Below are positions 17,701 to 24,702 of a DNA stretch of 64,000 bases, one piece after another. The notes beneath the pieces were generated by a model. That model made no database searches and had not been told where the DNA came from. It was given only the letters and a program-made list of their open reading frames with translations. Each line of letters starts with the position of its first letter. The first letter of the stretch is position 1. The stretch covers positions 248,001 to 312,000 of the forward strand of contig NZ_JAVKCA010000009.1 in the NCBI RefSeq assembly GCF_040222955.1, read 5' to 3'. The translations under genes and the position numbers were made by a program. The DNA comes from Marinoscillum sp040222955. Lineage in GTDB: Bacteria > Bacteroidota > Bacteroidia > Cytophagales > Cyclobacteriaceae.

Positions 17701-18189
17701 GCAGACATTACACTTACTGTCGTGGATGTTCAGGTAGAAATCCATTCGGAAGACTCCAAACTAATCGCCAGTGCCACAGCTGGAGTGACCTATCAATGGA
17801 TCAATTGTGCCAGCAACACACCCATTGAAGGAGCAAATGCAGAGGAATTTTCTCCTGAAAAAAGCGGGGGATATGCGGTCATTGCCGAAATGAATGGATG
17901 TTCCGTTACTTCTTCCTGTCTCGAAGTAAGTATCATGGTACTGGAATCAGAACCCACCGCGGCGTGGGCTGAAATTTATCCAAACCCTATGTTAGAAAAA
18001 CTCTCGATCACCAACCCAGACGGTGAGCCACTCCATGTGGAGATCATCAATCTGTCCGGCGAACGCTTGGTGCAAACTACTCTGAAGCAAAGTCAGACCT
18101 TTGATGTGTCCACCTGGAAAACGGGGATTTACCTGGTTCACCTCACATCAGCGCATCAGGAAAGCTGGACAAGGGTGATCAAAGATTAA
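14728..18189 (+). CDS. T9SS-exported YHYH-domain protein with Ig-like repeats
   Basis: 1153 residues. Signal peptide MKKLILLIAMMPLFAYG; YHYH domain (about 35-300) with the name-giving GEYHYHDVP near 152 and a second conserved PIVGYSADGFPMYY; a GCMDPFSTNYNPNANVDDG calcium-type linker near 314; SprB-like repeats (about 335-495); six Ig-like repeats of ~71 residues (about 575-1000); and a type A sorting tail from about 1075 (IYPNPMLEKLSI ... GIYLVHL). The tail directs export through the T9SS and anchoring at the surface. YHYH domains occur in large secreted proteins of unknown activity. The long cysteine- and Thr-rich repeat array suggests a stalk holding the N-terminal domain away from the cell. 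Ends at a good terminator. Confidence 0.85.
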   Translation: MKKLILLIAMMPLFAYGQTCVPEDIYAVEDANAVCYEIVDNVRHFYTNNYPDHTDSYNSPFDLLTSDAEYSICAYPEEASEFTPLYEETETTKGCTFTYTFGVGVNGVKYDPSSAEYFENTSTGENNIDWHVEARYIFSANFGNNGGHLNPFGEYHYHDVPADYFADDLSIDGSAHSPIVGYSADGFPMYYKYIYSDPEDNTSAIMEAGSGYTLKSGTRPGDGVSAPDGDYTGLYYEDYEYFSANTVLDECNGRYGVTPEYPYGTYYYVLTDTYPYIPRCFKGTSVDNTFRVGPGPSCPESTAETDCAVAVAGCMDPFSTNYNPNANVDDGSCTYSSTCETSIFVASQVDASCFGEADGTVTISVSGFGDTPTYEWTDGGTSESRTGLAAGTYTVTVSGDDCTDELEITITEPAEITYSVSATDATCGGTDGTLTFAASGGAGTDYEYSIDNGSTYQGSGLFDNLAAGSYSVLIQESSSGCEITASGTVGESGAPDAPATSGDASYCFGETLAAMTATGGNGTLTWYADADLSTALATGGAYMPGESIGTTVYYVTETLDNCESVASSVSITVNALPEVQALADNTAICAGESVTLTGSGAATYLWDQGITDGEAFIPEATATYTLTGTSSEGCSSSDQITITVLNLPEVSASASATTLCSGETVTLTGSGALTYEWSQGVEDGIAFTLEETTTFTVTGTNSDGCTASAEITINVEDAEVQANTSSESICLGESVTLSGSGATTYSWSGGIIDGVPFSPEETTTYTVTGTGDNGCSASDEITIVVNMLPTVVASATSLSVCSGEEITLTGSGADTYMWDHNVTDGESFIIALTTTFTVTGTDANGCTASDAITITVNEAPQITATASTTEICAGETVTLSGSGGTTYEWDNGVTDGVPFTPTQTTTYTVVGTDDHGCSGTAQLTITVNQAPMVTASSTATTLCKGESITLTGSGASSYTWSGEVEDGVPFAPTASGVYTVTGTDTNGCSASADITLTVVDVQVEIHSEDSKLIASATAGVTYQWINCASNTPIEGANAEEFSPEKSGGYAVIAEMNGCSVTSSCLEVSIMVLESEPTAAWAEIYPNPMLEKLSITNPDGEPLHVEIINLSGERLVQTTLKQSQTFDVSTWKTGIYLVHLTSAHQESWTRVIKD
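16449..17727 (+). repeat. Six tandem in-frame repeats of about 213 bp
   Basis: Six consecutive units, starting near 16449, 16662, 16876, 17085, 17299 and 17512, each encode about 71 residues of the form 'xPxVxAxAxxxxxCxGExVTLTGSG...YxWxxxVxDGxxFxPxxTTTYTVTGTxxxGCxASxxITITV'. The DNA copies have diverged substantially, so this is an old protein repeat rather than a recent expansion. Confidence 0.9.
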
Positions 18190-18201
18190 TGTTGCGGTGA
18201 T

Positions 18202-18242
18202 AAGACGTCATCGGGTATAGTGGCTGCCCGGTGCGTCTTTTT
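18202..18242 (+). terminator. Intrinsic terminator after the YHYH gene
   Basis: gacg-t-catcggg (18204-18215) pairs with cccggtg-cgtc (18227-18237) with one G.U pair and one bulged T; an 11-nt loop, then five T (18238-18242). It separates the cargo gene from the sigma-factor cassette. Confidence 0.75.
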
Positions 18243-18358
18243 CCTGTTGTTAGGCTAAACCATGTGTTGAGTAGGTAATGTATCTTAGTGAATCTTGGTC
18301 CATTATTTTTTCCTGCCAAAATTTTTACCTTTGGCAAACCAACCAATCAACCCTATTG

Positions 18359-18886
18359 ATGAATCACCAATCGGTCTGTGAAGAACAAACCTTCCACCAG
18401 GTGCATAGTGATCACGCTACACCACTGAGAAATTTTCTGTTCTACAAATTTGGGGACCTGGAGAAAGCCAAAGACTTTGCACAGGATGCCTTCATCAGAC
18501 TTTGGGACAATTGCAGTAAAGTTCCTTTCGAAAAAGCCAAAAGCTATTTATTCACCATCGCCAACCGCCTTTTTCTGGACGATGTAGATCATCAAAAAGT
18601 GGTCCTGAAGTTTCAGTATCGGCAGGGCACCTCAGAAAAACAGATGGAGACCAACCCCGAATACCTCTACCAGCATGACGAGTTTAAGGAAAGACTTGAA
18701 ATGGCCGTATCGGAGCTGCCTGATAAGCAACGGGCGGTTTTTCTGCTCAGCAGAATCGATAAAATGAAAAATAAAGAAATAGCAGAAACACTGGATATCT
18801 CTTTGAAAACAGTGGAAAAACACATTGCTAGCTCGCTCCAAAATCTGAAAGGTAAACTGGATGAGCTATCCAATTCAAAAATCTGA
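18359..18886 (+). CDS. ECF RNA polymerase sigma factor (FecI-type)
   Basis: About 175 residues from ATG 18359; the reading frame is open further upstream but the ATG gives the normal ECF length. Region 2 (about residues 22-85) contains the KAKDFAQDAFIRLW core-binding helix; region 4 (about 118-170) contains LPDKQRAVFLLSRIDKMKNKEIAETL and the SLKTVEKHIASSLQ recognition helix. A TAccTTTG box at 18326-18333 is a plausible -7 promoter element. Followed by fecR- and STN-receptor genes, so it should be released by cell-surface signalling and then transcribe the receptor operon, as FecI does. Confidence 0.9.
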   Translation: MNHQSVCEEQTFHQVHSDHATPLRNFLFYKFGDLEKAKDFAQDAFIRLWDNCSKVPFEKAKSYLFTIANRLFLDDVDHQKVVLKFQYRQGTSEKQMETNPEYLYQHDEFKERLEMAVSELPDKQRAVFLLSRIDKMKNKEIAETLDISLKTVEKHIASSLQNLKGKLDELSNSKI

Positions 18887-18940
18887 AGTAGGGTTTATTG
18901 CGAGGTGCCCGTTACACTAGTAGACATAATCTGAGTCAAG

Positions 18941-19843
18941 ATGGCTGACAATGAACACAATGATCAAATTATCAAATGGCTGAACGGTGAGCTCCGTGAG
19001 GAGCAGCTGATCCAGGAAATAGGTGCGGAAAACTTCCTGAAATACAAGCAGATCATTCAGGAAGTGGATCAGTGGACCCCGGACAATGAGGCGGTGGTTT
19101 TCGACCCTGCAGTGGTCACCAAAAAAGGAAGGGTCATGACCATGACCCGCTGGCTGTCTCTGTCTGTAGCAGCATCCGTAGTGTTGGTGGCGCTATTTAG
19201 CATCTGGCTTCTGCGCCCCGATCAGACTGTGCATTTCACCAATGCCGGGGAAATACAGAAAATCACACTGCCGGATGGAAGCTCCTCTGTTACCCTGGCG
19301 GCGAATTCCAGTATTTCCTGGGCAGAAGATGACTGGAGCTCATCCGGAAGGAGACTCCAGCTAAAAGGCAAAGGTTTTTTCCGGGTAGAGAAAGGCAGTC
19401 CTTTTTCGGTCGGTTTTCAAAATGGTGAGGTGACGGTACTGGGCACCTCTTTTGAAGTTTCAGAGTTTGATGAGTCCTTTCAGGTCATCTGCTTCGAGGG
19501 GCTGGTGAGCGCCAGTGACAAGCAACAAACCTCTCGCAAAGTAGCTGGCGGAGAGGGTTATCTCTACCATCACTACCAATGGGAGGAAAAAGTTAACATC
19601 ACAGACAGCATTCCCTCCTGGCTACAGGAGGAAACAAAGTTCACCAATGTGCCCCTCACTTTGGTGTTGAAAACCCTGGAAAACGAATATGACCTGACCA
19701 TCATCAAAAATGCGGTGAACCTGGAGCGAAGGTTTACGGGATCTATTCCTAATAAAGACCTTGACCTGGCGCTGAAAATCGTGTTTGACCCACTGGGTAT
19801 TAACTATGAAGTAAAAGCAAACAAACTATACCTGAGTGAGTAA
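18941..19843 (+). CDS. FecR-family anti-sigma factor
   Basis: 300-residue inner-membrane anti-sigma regulator. Residues 1-70 form the cytoplasmic sigma-binding part; one transmembrane helix lies near 71-90 (LSVAASVVLVALFSIWLL); the periplasmic FecR domain follows (about 97-190, with ITLPDGSSSVTLAANSSISW and GTSFEVSEF), and a DUF4974 domain at the end (about 225-298, FTNVPLTLVLKTLENEYDL). This is the standard Bacteroidota FecR layout. Its stop overlaps the next gene's possible GTG start, and the receptor's ATG is 5 nt downstream, so the two are coupled. Confidence 0.9.
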   Translation: MADNEHNDQIIKWLNGELREEQLIQEIGAENFLKYKQIIQEVDQWTPDNEAVVFDPAVVTKKGRVMTMTRWLSLSVAASVVLVALFSIWLLRPDQTVHFTNAGEIQKITLPDGSSSVTLAANSSISWAEDDWSSSGRRLQLKGKGFFRVEKGSPFSVGFQNGEVTVLGTSFEVSEFDESFQVICFEGLVSASDKQQTSRKVAGGEGYLYHHYQWEEKVNITDSIPSWLQEETKFTNVPLTLVLKTLENEYDLTIIKNAVNLERRFTGSIPNKDLDLALKIVFDPLGINYEVKANKLYLSE

Positions 19844-19847
19844 GCTT

Positions 19848-22412
19848 ATGACAAAGGTGCTTTTGGTCTCACTGGGCGTATGCTGGGCAATTCACACCAG
19901 TGGACAGTCCACCGATGACCCTTCCTTAACCGCCTACCTCCACCATTATCAGGAGCAAACAGGTATGAGGTTCTCCTACGATCCGGAGCTACTGGAGCAG
20001 ATGGAAATGCCCATGACTTCAGACTCCATGGATATCGCCGACTTTGTTGCGTTCGTTGAAGGGCAGTATCCCCTCAGGGTAAGTCAGGTAGATGAGCTGT
20101 ATTACACCATTGCACTGGCCGAGCGGTTATATTCCATCAGCCTCACGGACTCCATAGATGGAAAGATGATCTCCCCGTCCCAGTCCGTAGCACTGGTGAA
20201 TGGGCAGCCTGTGGCCAGCACAGCATCAGACAGTACCCTCATTATTAGTTATAAACCCACTCCGACCGATCAGCTGGAAATTTACGCCCTCGGCTATAAC
20301 CGCAGACCGGTCTCTTTTGACCAGCTTATCAACAGCAGGTCAATCGCGCTTAGCCTTCAGTCTCAGATTATTGAATTGAGGGGAGTGACCATAGAGGACT
20401 ACCTCACCAAAGGGATTAATATGAACCCCTCCAGCCAGAGCATTTCCATCAAAGTGTCGGATCTCCCCCTCCTCCCTGGCGAAACTGACGGTGATATCTT
20501 TGCTTCCCTGGCGGCACTTCCCGGCATTACCACGCCGGACAACCGCCCGGGTAACCTTTTCATCAGAGGGAGCTCTACGGACCAATCGCTCATACTTTTC
20601 AATGACATCCCCATCTACCACAGAGGTCACTACTACGGCACCATTTCGCCATACAACCCCAAGATGGTGGACGATGTGAAGGTATACCGCAATGGCTTTC
20701 ACCCCAAAATGGGCGGCCGTGTGGGCGGCGCCCTGGAAATCAACTCATCCGATGAGCCACAGCAGACCCTGAGTGCTGGTATCGGATCCAATACCCTCTA
20801 TGGAATGGGCTATGCCAAGCTCCCATCCAAAAACAAAAAAATTGGCTTCTCTATAGGTGCCCGGAGATCCTATCCATACTCCTTCAGCTCCCCCAAGCTC
20901 AGATCGATGTCCGAGATGGTCTTTGCCGCATCTGCCTTGCTGGATTCTGTGGGAAACCTACAGGAAGATATCAAGGTGATTTTTGAAGATTATGTAGGCA
21001 AAATGACCTGTCAGGTGAACAAAAACAACCTTATCACCCTCACCTCAGTCTACTCCCGATCCGATGTAGCCTATCAGGTTTCTCTCAAAAATTCGGATGA
21101 ATCCAATCGGATCGATAACCTGGGACTTAACCTGAAGTGGAAATCGGTGATCGGCCCCAGGCTGGTATCCAGGCTCTCGGCCACCTCCTCCAATTACCAG
21201 TTTGCCTTTAGGAATCAGATCACACCGCCCCAATCCGGAACTCCTAAACTACCTGAGACGTATTCGACCAACGAACTTACGGATTTCCGCATTCGGGAGG
21301 AATTTTCCCTTGACCTTGCACGGGGAAACCGCCTGCAATTTGGCCTGGACTATAAGTATCAGAATGCCTATTTTGATTATCAGGACATCAACACACGTGA
21401 CACCCTTGTGCAAACCCGAAGCAGTGATGAATATGCCCACACCACTTCTCCGTTTGTGAATTTTGAATGGAACTCTTCCAAAAAACTATATGTCCAGATT
21501 GGCGCCCGGGCCAACTACTATAGTCGACTGAATGACCTCAAAGTAGCGCCTCGCATTTTCATGAACTACTTTGCCAACAGGCAACTCACCCTGAAGGGCT
21601 CTACAGGATGGTACTACCAGTACCTGAGCCAGGTAAAGGTTTTGGAGTTTAGCGGAGGTGGGTTTGACAATGAGCTTTGGCTGCTTGCCGATCATGAGGA
21701 TGCCCGGATCATCCACGGCATGCAGTCTATGACAGGAGCGATACTTAACCTTAAATCATGGATTATTGACATGGAGGGCTACTACAAGACCGCCGACAAC
21801 ATTTCCTACTACAGTGCCGGGAGGTTCTCTTCACGCGGGCAATTTTACTTTGCCTCGCACCAGATGTATGGTGTAGACCTTTTGATCAAAAAGCAACTCA
21901 ACAGCCGTACTTCTGTATGGGCCGGGTACTCCTGGGCCGAATCAAAAATCAGGGTGGATACAGCGAGCGACACCCGATATGAATCGCAATTCAGCCAGCC
22001 GCACGTATTTTATGTAGGTGGTGCTTTACAGCAACAGGGTTGGAAATTTTCACTGGGATGGAACTATGCCTCCGGACAGTATGCCCGGTCGTTCCGTGTG
22101 AGTGAGGCTGAAACCAGCTATTACAGATTTGTCAACCGGCTGCCCCCCGATGCGCCAAGACCCATTGACAGCTATACCGATCTGGAAGACAGGTATCCGG
22201 CCGTGCACACGCTGAACCTGTCCACCTCCTACCAACTGCCCAGAACAGCGGAGCGAAAATGGAGCGCTACCTTCGGCCTCTCCCTGATCAATGTGTACAA
22301 CCAGCAAAACCTCACCGATAAAGCGGTCAGGGCCGGCAGACCCACGGCCTTTCTGGTAGATCGCTATGCCATTGGCTTTGCGCCCAACCTGATGGTCACC
22401 GTGGAATGGTAA
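19848..22412 (+). CDS. TonB-dependent transducer with STN domain
   Basis: About 854 residues from ATG 19848. Signal peptide ending near TSGQS; STN (secretin/TonB short N-terminal) domain at about 25-90, which in FecA-type receptors contacts FecR; a middle linker; plug domain (about 195-310, 'DGDIFASLAALPGITTPDNRPGNLFIRGSSTDQSLILFNDIPIY'); then a 22-strand barrel ending in the aromatic VTVEW. Together with the preceding sigma and FecR genes it forms a complete surface-signalling system. No SusD-like gene follows, so a siderophore, cofactor or other small ligand is more likely than a glycan, but the ligand cannot be read from the sequence. Convergent with the nitroreductase gene, 3 nt apart. 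Confidence 0.88.
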   Translation: MTKVLLVSLGVCWAIHTSGQSTDDPSLTAYLHHYQEQTGMRFSYDPELLEQMEMPMTSDSMDIADFVAFVEGQYPLRVSQVDELYYTIALAERLYSISLTDSIDGKMISPSQSVALVNGQPVASTASDSTLIISYKPTPTDQLEIYALGYNRRPVSFDQLINSRSIALSLQSQIIELRGVTIEDYLTKGINMNPSSQSISIKVSDLPLLPGETDGDIFASLAALPGITTPDNRPGNLFIRGSSTDQSLILFNDIPIYHRGHYYGTISPYNPKMVDDVKVYRNGFHPKMGGRVGGALEINSSDEPQQTLSAGIGSNTLYGMGYAKLPSKNKKIGFSIGARRSYPYSFSSPKLRSMSEMVFAASALLDSVGNLQEDIKVIFEDYVGKMTCQVNKNNLITLTSVYSRSDVAYQVSLKNSDESNRIDNLGLNLKWKSVIGPRLVSRLSATSSNYQFAFRNQITPPQSGTPKLPETYSTNELTDFRIREEFSLDLARGNRLQFGLDYKYQNAYFDYQDINTRDTLVQTRSSDEYAHTTSPFVNFEWNSSKKLYVQIGARANYYSRLNDLKVAPRIFMNYFANRQLTLKGSTGWYYQYLSQVKVLEFSGGGFDNELWLLADHEDARIIHGMQSMTGAILNLKSWIIDMEGYYKTADNISYYSAGRFSSRGQFYFASHQMYGVDLLIKKQLNSRTSVWAGYSWAESKIRVDTASDTRYESQFSQPHVFYVGGALQQQGWKFSLGWNYASGQYARSFRVSEAETSYYRFVNRLPPDAPRPIDSYTDLEDRYPAVHTLNLSTSYQLPRTAERKWSATFGLSLINVYNQQNLTDKAVRAGRPTAFLVDRYAIGFAPNLMVTVEW

Positions 22413-22415
22413 TGT

Positions 22416-22985
22416 CTACAGCCACTTGACCTTTTCCTCTATTGGTTTTCTTCTGATCCGACCACTCGGTGGGTTGGCATAGCCCATGTAGAACAAGCCA
22501 ATGCAGCGCTCCTCATCTGCCAGCGGCTCAAATTCAGAGAAATACTCCAGCAAATCAGGCGTGCTCCAGTAGCAACCAATGCCATAGGCGCAGGAGGTGA
22601 TCCACATGTTTTGCACGGCCATGGCCACAGAAGCGATCTCTTCCCACTCAGGCACTCTTTTCCGCGGATCACGCTGCATGCAAATGGCAATCAGCGCCCC
22701 GGCCTTCTGAGGGTTCATCTTTAGCTTCTCGTATTTGGCTACCGAGAACGATTCCAGGCCATTGAGTGACCGGTATTTTTCTGCCATGAAGGTGCCAAAT
22801 TTCTTAAGGGTGGCCCCTTTCATGACCTTAAAGCGCCAGGGCTCTGTGAGCTTGTGTGTGGGGGCCCAGTTGGCATTTTCCAGGATGTTTCGGATCAGCT
22901 GGTCGGGTATTACCTTGTCTAAATACTGATCCGGGTATACAGATCGTCTGTTTTGCAATAGCTGGTGCACTTCTTCAATCGTCAT
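22416..22985 (-). CDS. Nitroreductase-family FMN oxidoreductase
   Basis: 189-residue FMN-dependent NAD(P)H oxidoreductase related to YdjA/YdjA-like nitroreductases. RRSVYPDQY near residue 13 and NWAPTHKLTEPWRF near 39 supply the FMN phosphate and ring contacts; GCYWSTPDLLEYF near 132 and GYANPPSGRIRRKP near the end are conserved in the family. Natural substrate unknown. A TAatTTTG box lies at 22997-22990 just before the ATG, so the message may be almost leaderless. Monocistronic, convergent with the receptor gene. Confidence 0.88.
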   Translation of the reverse strand: MTIEEVHQLLQNRRSVYPDQYLDKVIPDQLIRNILENANWAPTHKLTEPWRFKVMKGATLKKFGTFMAEKYRSLNGLESFSVAKYEKLKMNPQKAGALIAICMQRDPRKRVPEWEEIASVAMAVQNMWITSCAYGIGCYWSTPDLLEYFSEFEPLADEERCIGLFYMGYANPPSGRIRRKPIEEKVKWL

Positions 22986-23115
22986 GCCGCAAAATTATAA
23001 GTCTCAGGCTAGAGTGGTGCGGTATTTATGCATGAATTTCTCCATCTTATTGAAATGTAATCCCGGGGCATTGACTTTATTAAATGTTTGCTTCATTCTT
23101 AATCAGATAAGCCGT

Positions 23116-23123
23116 TATATTTG
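23116..23123 (+). promoter_or_regulatory. -7 box upstream of tRNA-Arg
   Basis: TAtaTTTG fits the Bacteroidota -7 consensus exactly and lies 18 nt before the mature tRNA. The nearest TTTG that could act as a -33 element (23087-23090) is 25 nt away, longer than usual. Confidence 0.55.
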
Positions 23124-23141
23124 CATTCCAATTTTGGAAAT

Positions 23142-23215
23142 GCACTCGTAGTTCAACTGGATAGAATACCAGATTTCGGCTCTGGGGGTTGAGGGTTCGA
23201 ATCCTTCCGAGTGCA
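23142..23215 (+). tRNA. tRNA-Arg (anticodon UCG)
   Basis: All four arms are visible: acceptor gcactcg/cgagtgc, a D arm from gttc, anticodon stem ccaga/tctgg with loop TTTCGGC (anticodon TCG, reads CGA arginine codons), a five-base variable region, and T arm gaggg-ttcgaat-ccttc with one G.U pair. Discriminator A at 23215; CCA is not encoded. Its last 16 bases plus four more recur 604 bp downstream. Confidence 0.93.
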
Positions 23216-23354
23216 CAAAATAGTGAAAGCATCTTCATTAGCGTATGGAGATGCTTTTTTTGTTTCAAATGTATTTTAGGGAAGGATGAGAACCGTTCGA
23301 AATGAGCGTAGCGAATTCACGAGAGGCTAAGCGCATGGATGTGCGTATGAGTAA
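23200..23354 (+). repeat. Repeat block A: tRNA 3' end plus two linked motifs
   Basis: Holds three segments that all recur downstream: the tRNA 3' end (20 bp, 23200-23219), a 29-bp segment beginning ggaaggatgagaaccgttcg (23280-23308), and a ~43-bp segment beginning cgaattcacgag and ending gtgcgtatgagta (23312-23354). The second copies are at 23804-23823, 23889-23917 and 23763-23804. Order differs between the copies, as if one longer unit had been circularly permuted or chained. Confidence 0.8.
23226..23261 (+). terminator. Terminator of tRNA-Arg
   Basis: aaagcatcttcat (23226-23238) pairs with atggagatgcttt (23245-23257), 13 bp with one G.U, 6-nt loop, then T to 23261. Confidence 0.85.
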
Positions 23355-23367
23355 ATGGAGTACAGCG

Positions 23368-23769
23368 GAATTCACGGATCAAGCAACATTCGTGTGGGGT
23401 ATTACTATATAGTTATATTCTGAAAAAACGAATTAATCCACTGTGAATTAAGAAACGTTAGGACGCAAAGGTGGGTGGGGCATCCAAGGCTTGCCCGGCC
23501 GGGACAAGTGTGAATCATTTTGACTCCAGAAAGTTTTAAAAAAGGGCCAAAAACGATGAGTCAAAATGATTTTTTGCGTGCGACCGGCTAGGTTGGTGCC
23601 TATTGTCGTTTAACGTACTGTTTTCTTTGCCTTCGCGGCCCGGGGCAAGCAAAGAAAATGAAGGGTTAGTAGCCAATCGGTTGGATTGAGTCATATGAGA
23701 TGTCAGATTGCGGATCACTATCAACCTTTAATACAATCTCCCCACAACTTTATTGCTTGATCCGAATTC
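23368..23769. repeat. ~400-bp non-coding segment bounded by imperfect inverted repeats
   Basis: The left arm (23368-23399) and right arm (23740-23769) are inverted copies: a perfect 11-bp core ggatcaagcaa (23376-23386) / ttgcttgatcc (23753-23763), gaattc on the outside and gtgtgggg/ccccacaa on the inside. Between them lies a second perfect 14-bp inverted repeat, aatcattttgactc (23513-23526) / gagtcaaaatgatt (23558-23571). No credible gene is inside; a 62-codon minus-strand frame exists but has no recognisable family. The size and termini resemble a non-autonomous mobile element, but I see no target-site duplication and no transposase. Confidence 0.5.
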
Positions 23770-23917
23770 ACGAGGGGTAGCGCGCATGGTTGTGCGTATG
23801 AGTAATCCTTCCGAGTGCACAAAGAGACACTTCATTATGAGGTGTCTTTTTTTGCTTTTAGGGTAACAGAATCTTTAATTCCTTATGAGGAAGGATGAGA
23901 ACCGTTCGAAATGAGCG
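23763..23917 (+). repeat. Repeat block B: second copy of the tRNA 3' end with its own terminator
   Basis: Contains the cgaattcacgag...gtgcgtatgagta motif (23763-23804), then the exact 20-bp tRNA 3' end copy (23804-23823), a hairpin terminator (agacacttc 23825-23833 / gaggtgtct 23839-23847, then T to 23853) and the 29-bp ggaaggatgagaaccgttcg motif (23889-23917). The tRNA copy has no 5' half, so it is not a second tRNA gene. A duplicated tRNA 3' end is what integrases leave as an attachment site, but no integrase gene is present. Confidence 0.75.
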
Positions 23918-24044
23918 GTTCAAATTCTCTCAAATAGCTTTTAATGTTTGCATTGCCAAATAGTCCTATATCAGTAAAGAAGATTTGCTGTCACATATTA
24001 TTAGATTCTGGGACTCCAATTTATTGCAACCATAATATCACATT

Positions 24045-24087
24045 TTGCAACTATTTTGTTAAATCTTAGTTGCAATACATATATTTG
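24045..24087 (+). promoter_or_regulatory. Promoter and overlapping operator of the AbiE pair
   Basis: TTTG at 24055-24058 and TAtaTTTG at 24080-24087, 21 nt apart, form a consensus Bacteroidota promoter. A perfect 9-bp inverted repeat, ttgcaacta (24045-24053) and tagttgcaa (24067-24075), spans it, and a third ttgcaac copy lies at 24024-24030. AbiEi antitoxins are known to repress their own promoter by binding inverted repeats, so this is the expected operator. Expected start of transcription is about 24091-24095, and the antitoxin ATG is at 24109. Confidence 0.75.
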
Positions 24088-24108
24088 ATAGTTTCATATT
24101 TCAAGAAC

Positions 24109-24702
24109 ATGCCAAGTACAGTAGATATACATGATCTAATTGCCAGCAAACCAGACAAGGAAATTCTGTTCACAGAGGATTTCCGTGAATTTGGAAGTAG
24201 TGAAGCAATTAAGAGTGCTATGCACAGATTTGTAAAACGAGGGGTACTAAAGCGATTAGCCAAAGGGATTTATGTAAAGCCTGGTTATAGTGACTTGCTA
24301 AAAATGGAGACCATGCCACCCTTGGAAGCCCTGGCTCAAGCCATCGCCAAACGTGATCATGCAAGAATAACCCCAACAGGAGCCATGGCTATGTATAAAC
24401 TGGGACTTACTACTCAGGTACCTTTGAAGTTAACATATCTGACAGATGGTAGTGCAAGGAAAATCAATATTGGAAAGACAGAAATCACTTTTAAGCGAGT
24501 GACACCTAAAAAGCTTGCATTCAAAGGTAAGCTCAGCTCTTTGGCAATACCGGCATTAAGTGAAATAGGCCAGACAAACCTTGATCAGGATCTGGAGAAA
24601 AGAGTAATCACACAACTCAAAAAAGAGAAATACGAAGACCTAAAACATGACATTCGGCTTGCCCCGCAATGGATAGCAGAGATCATGGCAAAAGCATTGT
24701 AA
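24109..24702 (+). CDS. AbiEi/DUF6088-type antitoxin
   Basis: About 197 residues. The N-terminal ~75 residues hold a winged-helix (FGSSEAIKSAMHRFVKRGVLKRLAKGIYVKPGY) for DNA binding; the rest (AIAKRDHARITPTGAMAMYKLGLTTQVP) is the AbiEi-type C-terminal domain, as in DUF6088 proteins. ATG 24109 is chosen because the reading frame before it begins only with a TTG inside the operator. Role inferred from the family: type IV antitoxin and autorepressor. Its stop overlaps the toxin start (TAATG). Sits beside the tRNA-Arg repeat region, in keeping with horizontal acquisition. Confidence 0.82.
   Translation: MPSTVDIHDLIASKPDKEILFTEDFREFGSSEAIKSAMHRFVKRGVLKRLAKGIYVKPGYSDLLKMETMPPLEALAQAIAKRDHARITPTGAMAMYKLGLTTQVPLKLTYLTDGSARKINIGKTEITFKRVTPKKLAFKGKLSSLAIPALSEIGQTNLDQDLEKRVITQLKKEKYEDLKHDIRLAPQWIAEIMAKAL

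Noticed and set aside
16449..17727. CRISPR-like array because of six regularly spaced repeats
   Set aside because: The ~213-bp units are in frame, have diverged sequences and encode Ig-like domains; there are no short identical repeats with unique spacers.
23536..23724. 62-codon minus-strand ORF in the inverted-repeat segment
   Set aside because: It sits within repetitive DNA, crosses the inner inverted repeat and has no family features; its composition follows the repeat rather than a protein.
23804..23823. Second tRNA gene downstream of tRNA-Arg
   Set aside because: Only the 3' T-arm and acceptor end are present; no 5' half, anticodon arm or D arm can be drawn.
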